Source: Bacteroidetes bacterium GWC2_46_850 (GTDB lineage Bacteria > Bacteroidota > Bacteroidia > Bacteroidales > Dysgonomonadaceae). From it: a stretch of 64,000 nucleotides of DNA. Of this stretch, positions 17,475-22,614 are shown one piece after another. The notes under the pieces were generated by a model. It had not been told where the DNA came from and did not search any database. It saw nothing but the letters and a program-made list of their open reading frames with translations. The position numbers and the translations under genes are program-made. The first letter of the stretch is position 1. Every line of letters begins with the position of its first letter. Location of the stretch: assembly GCA_001768325.1 (NCBI GenBank), contig MENQ01000006.1:55643-119642 (forward strand). Direction: 5' to 3'.

Positions 17475-17744
17475 ATGTATTTAGATTCTGTCAAAAAGAA
17501 AGAAATCTTTGCAAAGCACGGAAAGTCTAACACTGATACTGGCTCACCTGAAGCACAGATAGCATTGTTTTCATACCGTATTTCGCATTTGACTCAACAC
17601 CTGAAGTCAAACAAAAAAGATTATAACACGGAAAGAGCATTGAGAATTTTAGTAGGTAAACGTCGTCGTTTACTCGATTACCTGATTGAGATTGATATTG
17701 AACGTTATCGCGCCATTATCAAAGAATTGGGTATCAGAAAATAA
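17475..17744 (+). CDS. rpsO: 30S ribosomal protein S15
   Basis: Primary 16S rRNA-binding protein of the small-subunit platform. The 89-residue length and the family core are standard: KHGKSNTDTGSPEAQIALFSYRI, LTQHLKSNKKD, and the C-terminal GKRRRLLDYL. It is a single-gene unit here, with a consensus promoter upstream and a strong hairpin terminator about 75 bases downstream. Confidence 0.97.
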   Translation: MYLDSVKKKEIFAKHGKSNTDTGSPEAQIALFSYRISHLTQHLKSNKKDYNTERALRILVGKRRRLLDYLIEIDIERYRAIIKELGIRK

Positions 17745-17818
17745 TTTTCTCAAAGGAAATCATGGTGACGCGATGGCATTTAAAATTTGCCGGAATTGTT
17801 GCAGATCCATTCATTTAT

Positions 17819-17863
17819 CAAAAAAACGAGGACAGAATCAGTGATTTTGTTCTCGTTTTTTTT
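17819..17863 (+). terminator. Intrinsic terminator of rpsO
   Basis: Inverted arms AAAAACGAGGACAGAATC and GATTTTGTTCTCGTTTTT form a stem of about 17 pairs (two G-U type mismatches) with a short AGT loop, ending in eight T residues. Confidence 0.85.
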
Positions 17864-17982
17864 AAACCTGTATCTTTTATCTCAGCATGTGCAAAGTAAA
17901 AGAGGCGGGTGTAAGACGTAAAAAACAGGGGTGTAAATTAAAAACATATTTAAAAACTATGTTTTATAATATGTTTTTTTAT

Positions 17983-18013
17983 TTTGCCCATTCAGAAATG
18001 TCGCTTACCTTTG
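17983..18013 (+). promoter_or_regulatory. Consensus promoter in the rpsO-trxB gap
   Basis: TTTG at 17983-17986, a spacer of exactly 19 bases, then TACCTTTG at 18006-18013. This fully matches TTTG-N19-TAnnTTTG, yet no protein gene follows on the plus strand. Confidence 0.65.
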
Positions 18014-18019
18014 TAACGA

Positions 18020-18108
18020 TAACCTAAAACAATCTTTTTTACCTTAATGCTGATATCACGTTAACCAATACAAAAGAGGACTTCTCGACCGAGGTGTCCT
18101 CTTTTTTT
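18020..18108 (+). ncRNA. Candidate small RNA of about 90 nucleotides
   Basis: The 398-base gap between rpsO and trxB holds a full-consensus promoter (17983-18013) and, 60 bases further, a strong hairpin with a T run (18073-18108). Together they would give a transcript of about 90 bases. The only reading frame inside is a five-codon one (MLISR) at 18048. The gap bases before the promoter (17864-17980) are AT-rich with no other feature seen. I do not recognise the RNA. The hairpin also serves the convergent trxB gene, so it alone is not evidence; the promoter is what supports the call. Confidence 0.45.
18073..18108. terminator. Bidirectional terminator between the small RNA candidate and trxB
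   Basis: AAAGAGGAC pairs with GTCCTCTTT (nine pairs), with a nested CTCG-AC-CGAG hairpin inside. T run on the plus strand and AAAA on the left side, so it can end both the plus transcript and trxB on the minus strand. Confidence 0.8.
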
Positions 18109-18142
18109 ACGTTTTTTATAAAGATATATCTCTGTTCTCAGT

Positions 18143-19066
18143 TTACTTCGACCGGATATATTCAATGGCACTCAGGGCAGCAATGGTGCCATCGCTCACG
18201 GCGGTAGTCACCTGCCGGTAGCGCTTCGCCACACAGTCGCCCGCAGCAAAAACACCAGGCAGATTTGTTTTCATCGTCTCATCCACCACAATTTCACTCC
18301 TTTCATTCATCGCCACCAATCCCTTGAAAGCCGCGGTATTGGGTATGTAACCGATAAAGACAAAGACTCCGTCAGTATCCAGATGAGTCAGTTCGCCCGT
18401 CTTCAGATGCTCTATCTGTACCCTTTGCAAGGTACCGTTTCCCTCATATGCCCGCAACTCCGACTCCATGATAAAACTGATTTTGGGATTGCGACTGGCC
18501 TCTTCCACAGCGTATGCGAACGCCTGGAAATGATCGAACTGATGCACAATGGTGACTTGTGATGCGAAATGAGTCAGCGTCACTGCCTCTTCCAGGGCGG
18601 AATTTCCGCCACCGACCACAATCAGCCTTTTATCACGGAAGAAATCGGCATCGCAGGTGGCACAGTAAGATATACCTCTGCCCTCAAACTCTTTCTCCCC
18701 TGTGATATTGAGTGAACGGGGTTTTCCTCCAGGAGTGAGAATAACGGCTTTGGCACGGAATACCCTTCCGTCCTCCAGTTCCACTTCCTTGATCTCTTCA
18801 GTCAAACGGTAATCCACAATTTTGACGTTGGCCTTGAGTGTACAACCAAAACTCTTTGCCTGCCGCTTCATGATATCGGCGAGCTCGTATCCCTTGATCA
18901 TCTCCACCCCGGGATAGTTGGCAATCTCATTGGTCAGCACCATCTGCCCACCGGTAACCCCTTCACTCAGGATCAGCGTGTCGAGCTTCCCGCGGGATGT
19001 ATAAATCCCGGCGGAAAGCCCGGCAGCACCGGCGCCCAAAATTATTACATCGTATATCTTTTCCAT
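18143..19066 (-). CDS. trxB: Thioredoxin-disulfide reductase
   Basis: FAD enzyme that reduces thioredoxin with NADPH. The 307-residue protein has the FAD motif GAGAAGLSAGIY near residue 11, the redox pair C135-A-T-C138, the NADPH-binding GGGNSALEEA after it, and the closing GVFAAGDC FAD motif. The length and order are standard for low-molecular-weight TrxB. It sits 5 bases downstream of an unusual thioredoxin gene, so the two form an operon, and it faces the sulfur/Qmo-like island across the first Crp/Fnr gene. Confidence 0.94.
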   Translation of the reverse strand: MEKIYDVIILGAGAAGLSAGIYTSRGKLDTLILSEGVTGGQMVLTNEIANYPGVEMIKGYELADIMKRQAKSFGCTLKANVKIVDYRLTEEIKEVELEDGRVFRAKAVILTPGGKPRSLNITGEKEFEGRGISYCATCDADFFRDKRLIVVGGGNSALEEAVTLTHFASQVTIVHQFDHFQAFAYAVEEASRNPKISFIMESELRAYEGNGTLQRVQIEHLKTGELTHLDTDGVFVFIGYIPNTAAFKGLVAMNERSEIVVDETMKTNLPGVFAAGDCVAKRYRQVTTAVSDGTIAALSAIEYIRSK

Positions 19067-19071
19067 TTTAC

Positions 19072-19419
19072 CTAAGAGAGATACTCATCAAGATTTGCTT
19101 TTACCTGTGGCATACTCTGAATGCTAGTCGTCGCTTTGGCCACCTTTCCGTCTTTGTAGTACATGGTAAAGGGCAATCCCATGAAACCACGACACTCGGG
19201 TGCACTCCGGATCACATTCGATTCGGGACTGTCGAATGCCATGGAATAAAATTTCACATTGTCATACTCCTCCTCCAGCTCTTCCATGATCTCATAAACA
19301 GGAATACACATCGGTCCCATACGTCCGCAGCATACCATCACATTTTCGTTCTCGTTGATAATCTTCTGCAATTCGGCAGCTGTTTCAATCTCCTGAATAT
19401 TGGTTCTTAAATACTTCAT
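19072..19419 (-). CDS. Thioredoxin-fold protein with altered active site
   Basis: A 115-residue thioredoxin-like protein upstream of trxB. The fold is suggested by IPVYEIMEELEEEYDNVKFYSMAFD (helix after the active site, then strand) and by the cis-Pro segment GFMGLPFTMYYKDG. The active site region reads CCGRMGPMCIPV: the GP-x-C part is present but the first cysteine of a CxxC is replaced, while two cysteines lie six to seven residues before. It therefore cannot work as a classical CGPC thioredoxin; a Cys-x6-Cys pair or a one-cysteine mechanism is possible. Being next to trxB argues for a redox function. Confidence 0.75.
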   Translation of the reverse strand: MKYLRTNIQEIETAAELQKIINENENVMVCCGRMGPMCIPVYEIMEELEEEYDNVKFYSMAFDSPESNVIRSAPECRGFMGLPFTMYYKDGKVAKATTSIQSMPQVKANLDEYLS

Positions 19420-19453
19420 TTTTTTATGTTGTTTAAAAATTTATTACTGGATA

Positions 19454-19461
19454 CAAAGGTA
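19454..19461 (-). promoter_or_regulatory. Probable -7 element for the thioredoxin-like-trxB operon
   Basis: Minus-strand TACCTTTG, an exact TAnnTTTG match, 35 bases before the start at 19419. Confidence 0.55.
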
Positions 19462-19538
19462 GGACATAACCTGACAGCGGATGAAAAAACCGGGCTGACA
19501 GATTCCATGGATCAGGATGAAATGCATCAGTCATCGGG

Positions 19539-19552
19539 CTGATGTAAATCAG
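19539..19552. promoter_or_regulatory. Crp/Fnr-type dyad between the trx operon and the first Crp/Fnr gene
   Basis: CTGAT-GTAA-ATCAG, a perfect five-base dyad with four-base spacer, the classic TGAT-N4-ATCA form of FNR-like sites. Its centre is about 37 bases before the expected start point of the rightward regulator gene, close to the -41.5 position of activator sites. A second, overlapping GATG/CATC dyad lies just left of it (19517-19529). Confidence 0.5.
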
Positions 19553-19568
19553 TTTCCGGAAAAGATGG

Positions 19569-19576
19569 TATCTTTG
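19569..19576 (+). promoter_or_regulatory. Probable -7 element for the first Crp/Fnr gene
   Basis: TATCTTTG fits TAnnTTTG; the start codon is at 19608. The -33 position lacks TTTG and is largely covered by the dyad at 19539-19552, which suits an activator-dependent promoter. Confidence 0.5.
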
Positions 19577-19607
19577 TCGACAAAGGCAATAAGTAGGACG
19601 ATAATAG

Positions 19608-20288
19608 ATGAATAAGGAAATGGACAATTGTGAAAAGATGGTGGCCTGCTTCCGTGATCTGAAGCCGGAGGAGCTGGAGTTGATCAGCAACGGCAAGACG
19701 GAGCTGACCTACCTGGCCGGAGAAAACCTCTTTAAACAGGGAGCTTTCTCTACGCATGTGCTGCTGGTAATGGATGGGTTGGTAAAAGTATACCTGCAAA
19801 CTGGAAGAGATAAACAGCTCAATCTGCAGTTGGCAAAAGCAGGAGACTTTCTGGCCTTCTCCTCCCTCTTTGGAGAGACAGTGCACGCCACCTCAGCCGT
19901 CGCACTCACCGACACGCAGGTATGCATGATCGACAAGGAGAAGATGCGAACATTGCTGCTCGGCAATGCAGAATTTGCCATGCGCATCACGTCACGCAAC
20001 TACCGGAATGAGCGGCAGTTGCTTACCGTAATCGGAAATATGACCTACAAGCAAATGCGCGGGAAGCTTGCCTCGGCACTCCTCTATCTCAGTAGCGATG
20101 ATTTCCTGGGACAGGATATCTTTGTTCACCTGTCACGGCAGGACCTTGCCAACTTCGCTTCTGTAGCCACGGAAAGCGCCATTAAACTGCTGAAAGAACT
20201 TGAACGCGACGGTGTAATCGCGCTCGAAGGAAAAGAGATCCATATTCTCAACAGGACTGAACTGAAAAAAATTGATCGGCTGGGATAA
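19608..20288 (+). CDS. Crp/Fnr family transcriptional regulator (first copy)
   Basis: A 226-residue regulator: N-terminal cyclic-nucleotide-binding-like beta-roll (GENLFKQGAFSTHVLLVMDGLVKVYL, GDFLAFSSLFG), a long dimer helix, and a C-terminal winged helix (LSRQDLANFASVATESAIKLLKELERDGVIALEGKEIHILN). A conserved KQMRGKLASALLYLS segment links the two. Only scattered cysteines are seen, with no clear N-terminal cluster apart from C8 and C14. It lies back to back with trx/trxB and tail to tail with the second copy. Likely senses redox state or a related signal; ligand unknown. Confidence 0.88.
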   Translation: MNKEMDNCEKMVACFRDLKPEELELISNGKTELTYLAGENLFKQGAFSTHVLLVMDGLVKVYLQTGRDKQLNLQLAKAGDFLAFSSLFGETVHATSAVALTDTQVCMIDKEKMRTLLLGNAEFAMRITSRNYRNERQLLTVIGNMTYKQMRGKLASALLYLSSDDFLGQDIFVHLSRQDLANFASVATESAIKLLKELERDGVIALEGKEIHILNRTELKKIDRLG

Positions 20289-20304
20289 ATCTTCTCAAAA
20301 CGTA

Positions 20305-20982
20305 TCAACCGTTCTGGCTGATCATTTTCAACATTTTTTTATCAACAATCCTTACCTGTCTGCCTTGCATCTGTATGATACCATCCTGAATAAATTCGGA
20401 GAGGACACGGTTGATGCTTTCTCTGCCGGCGTCCACCCAGTTGCCTATATCCGACTGGGAGAGAGGCAGGGTAAACTGATCCGCCTCAAAAAGTTTCTCT
20501 GAGAACTCGAGCAGCACATCGGCAAGGTTTCCCCGCATCTGCTTCTGGGTTCGACTTGCACAGCGTCTGTAAGCCTCCAGCTCGCTTTTGCACAACTCCA
20601 TTAAAATGTAACTGCCAAAATCCCTGTTCTCACCCAGCAGTCTCTTAAATACCTCCAGATCGATAAAACAGACCTCGGAGTCAATCACCGACGTCACACT
20701 ATACTGGTTAATCTTATCACCGAATGTGGTGGGCAAACCCAGATAGGTAGGAGCTTTGACCAACTTCACAATTTGCTCGCGGGAGGGTCCGGAAATATGG
20801 ACTTTGGCCATCCCCTTGCGAAGAAAGATGACATTGGTGGAAAAGACTCCCTGCTTGATAATGGAATCCCCCTTTTTGAATTTCACAACTGTATGGTTAC
20901 CTCCCAGCATTTCAAGCTGGCAATCCTTCATGTTGACCGAGGACCTCAACACACAGACGCAGTCGCCACATTCGTTTTGCAT
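20305..20982 (-). CDS. Crp/Fnr family regulator with N-terminal cysteine cluster (second copy)
   Basis: A 225-residue regulator. I choose the ATG at 20982; a TTG seven codons earlier overlaps a -7 element. The N-terminus has a CxxCxC group (ECGDCVCVL) and a fourth cysteine at KDCQLEML, which resembles the Fe-S-holding cluster of FNR-type proteins; metal or cluster binding is inferred. The beta-roll (KFKKGDSIIKQG, VIFLRKGMAKVHI), a KQMRGNLADVLLEFS dimer segment and the winged helix (LSQSDIGNWVDAGRESINRVLSEFIQDGIIQMQGRQVRIVD) follow. It is divergent from the sulfur/Qmo-like operon, with a perfect TGTGAT-type dyad in between, so it is the best candidate regulator of that operon. HcpR-type nitrosative sensors of Bacteroidetes are a possible relation. 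Confidence 0.88.
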   Translation of the reverse strand: MQNECGDCVCVLRSSVNMKDCQLEMLGGNHTVVKFKKGDSIIKQGVFSTNVIFLRKGMAKVHISGPSREQIVKLVKAPTYLGLPTTFGDKINQYSVTSVIDSEVCFIDLEVFKRLLGENRDFGSYILMELCKSELEAYRRCASRTQKQMRGNLADVLLEFSEKLFEADQFTLPLSQSDIGNWVDAGRESINRVLSEFIQDGIIQMQGRQVRIVDKKMLKMISQNG

Positions 20983-21000
20983 ACTCCAAGTTTTGTCCGA

Positions 21001-21008
21001 CAAAAATA
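21001..21008 (-). promoter_or_regulatory. Probable -7 element for the second Crp/Fnr gene
   Basis: Minus-strand TATTTTTG fits TAnnTTTG. The -33 position is occupied by the dyad at 21017-21032, which suggests autoregulation. Confidence 0.45.
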
Positions 21009-21016
21009 AAGAAATA

Positions 21017-21032
21017 TGTGATATGTATCACA
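21017..21032. promoter_or_regulatory. Crp/Fnr-type operator between the second regulator and the sulfur/Qmo-like operon
   Basis: TGTGATATGTATCACA: arms TGTGATA and TATCACA around TG, i.e. the TGAT-N4-ATCA plan of CRP/FNR sites. It lies in the divergent region between the second Crp/Fnr gene and the DsrE-like gene. Confidence 0.6.
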
Positions 21033-21131
21033 AAATAAGGTAATATTCTGCACCTCTGGTAATAAAGTTTATTAAAGAAATAATTCTTTAATTTGCATGC
21101 AATTCACATACAAAATTATACAAAAAAAAAT

Positions 21132-21698
21132 ATGGAAAATTCAGGCACTCTCACCATGGATGTACTCCACAACGAGTTGGAGCAACTCAGAAAAAAAACC
21201 ACCCGTTTGGAAAAATCACGGAAGGATCAGCTCTCCATCGCCATCGTTTCGGGCGATATGGACAAGATACTGGCGGCAATGATCATCTCGCTGGCAGCCG
21301 CAGCGATGGACTCGCGGGTAAAACTTTTTTTCTCTTTCTGGGCGCTCTCGGCGCTGCGTGATCCCAAAAAGAAGGCAAAGGGAAAAGATTTCATCTCTAA
21401 GATGTTTGGCATCATGCTACCCAAGGGCAGAAACAGGCTGAAACTCTCCAACATGAACATGTGCGGCATGGGGCCGGTGATGATCAAAGGCCTGATGAAG
21501 AAACAAAATGTGCTGTCGCTGGACGAAATGTTCCAGCAGGCTGCCGAACTGGGGATAGAGATCACGGTGTGCGAGATGTCGATGAACCTGATGGGATTCA
21601 AAAAGGAGGAGATGATCGATTATCCCCATCTGCGTTACGCAGGCGCCACCACATTCGTTGCCGATGCCGGCGAAAGCAGCATGCAGTGGTTTATTTGA
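21132..21698 (+). CDS. DsrE/DsrF/DrsH-like sulfur-relay family protein
   Basis: A 188-residue protein starting at 21132 (MENSGTLTMDVL); an upstream in-frame ATG would add 13 unlikely residues. After an N-terminal charged helix (ELEQLRKKTTRLEKSRKD), possibly coiled coil, the DsrE-like Rossmann-type fold begins with LSIAIVSGDMDKILAAMIISLAAAA. Later blocks are LFFSFWALSALRD, NMCGMGPVMIKGLMKK, DEMFQQAAELGIEITVCEMSMNLMGF and ATTFVADAGESSMQWFI. Cysteines in NMCGMGP and TVCEMSM could carry persulfide. Proteins of this peroxiredoxin-like DsrE group are often paired with TusA, as here (133 bases before tusA). It opens the Qmo-like operon. Confidence 0.85.
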   Translation: MENSGTLTMDVLHNELEQLRKKTTRLEKSRKDQLSIAIVSGDMDKILAAMIISLAAAAMDSRVKLFFSFWALSALRDPKKKAKGKDFISKMFGIMLPKGRNRLKLSNMNMCGMGPVMIKGLMKKQNVLSLDEMFQQAAELGIEITVCEMSMNLMGFKKEEMIDYPHLRYAGATTFVADAGESSMQWFI

Positions 21699-21775
21699 AT
21701 GAAAGCTTTCATCTAAAGAGCTGAGCGCTGACAACTAAAATAAAACAACTGAATATATAACATTTAACAAAACGA

Positions 21776-21806
21776 AGCTGATCGCTGACTACTGACAGCT
21801 AATTGC
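21776..21806. repeat. AGCTGATCGCTGACT-type repeat upstream of tusA
   Basis: GAAGCTGATCGCTGACTACTG followed by ACAGCTAATTG repeats the word found at 14313-14346; a broken version (GCTGAGCGCTGACAACTA) lies at 21720. It fills part of the 133-base gap between the DsrE-like gene and tusA. Confidence 0.55.
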
Positions 21807-21831
21807 TAAAACTAATCAAACATTTACAACG

Positions 21832-22083
21832 ATGACAACAGAGGAATTAAAAGCATTGAAATCCAATTTAACGGTAGACGCACGCGGCACCGCTTGCCCC
21901 GGTCCGCTTTTGGCAGCCAAAAAAGCCATTGGAGAAATTGAATCGGGTGAAATTATGGAAATCCTGTCTGCGGACGAAGGAACCAAAAACGACATTCCCC
22001 GCTGGTGTGAAAAAGTGGGACATGAGTATCTCGGTTTTTATGACGAAGACAGCTTCAGTCGTCTTTTTCTCATCAAAGATTAA
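21832..22083 (+). CDS. tusA: TusA-family sulfur carrier
   Basis: An 83-residue SirA/TusA protein that carries a persulfide on the cysteine of the CPGP motif (VDARGTACPGPLLAAKKAIGE). The rest of the two-layer fold is complete (IMEILSADEGTKNDIPRWCEKVGHEYLGF). TusA shuttles sulfane sulfur to tRNA thiolation, molybdenum cofactor or, in sulfur oxidisers, the sHdr/Dsr machinery. Here it lies between a DsrE-like protein and Hdr/Qmo-like subunits, which favours a role in delivering or accepting sulfur for that complex. Confidence 0.9.
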   Translation: MTTEELKALKSNLTVDARGTACPGPLLAAKKAIGEIESGEIMEILSADEGTKNDIPRWCEKVGHEYLGFYDEDSFSRLFLIKD

Positions 22084-22172
22084 TTTTTCACCTCACCCGT
22101 TTTCATACCCTGCTTCCGGCTGCCATAAAGCGCCGGGTGCAGGGTTCGAAATAAGGTTTTACACGTAACCGT

Positions 22173-22574
22173 ATGCCGAACGACAATACATCTCCCAAAA
22201 TCCTGGTATTCTCCACCGATAAAATTTCCGATCCGGGAATCGACCAGGCCGGATTGAGAAAAATACATTATTCTCCCTCCGTGTACGTCATCAATATGCC
22301 GTGTTCGTCGGGTGTCAAACCACGCTGGATACTCCATGCATTTGAAAAAGGATTTGATGGCGTGTTTATTGCTGCAGACGGACACGAATGCTCCTACAGC
22401 GCGAGTTGTCCCGAGCGTACAAACGACATCATCATCGCGTCACAGAAGTTGATGGCCGAAAAAAATATCAATCCCAAACGCATCCGTATGGCAGCATTGT
22501 GTTCTGTCTGTGCAGAGCCGTTTGTCAGCCACATGGAAAATTTCAGTAAGATCTTAGCCGGACTGGAAGAGTAA
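22173..22574 (+). CDS. MvhD-like hydrogenase iron-sulfur subunit family protein
   Basis: A 133-residue protein of the MvhD family, the small [2Fe-2S] protein that passes electrons into HdrA. The conserved cysteines are seen in NMPCSSGVKPRWILHAFEKGFDGVFIAADGHECSYSASCPER and in MAALCSVCAEPF. In QmoB this domain is fused to HdrA; here it is a separate gene, 40 bases before the first HdrA gene. No hydrogenase gene is in the window, so the electron donor is likely not hydrogenase but the fused flavoprotein or another protein. Confidence 0.85.
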   Translation: MPNDNTSPKILVFSTDKISDPGIDQAGLRKIHYSPSVYVINMPCSSGVKPRWILHAFEKGFDGVFIAADGHECSYSASCPERTNDIIIASQKLMAEKNINPKRIRMAALCSVCAEPFVSHMENFSKILAGLEE

Positions 22575-22614
22575 ACGCAAAGGCTATTGAAACCGATATG
22601 CAGGATAATCAATT

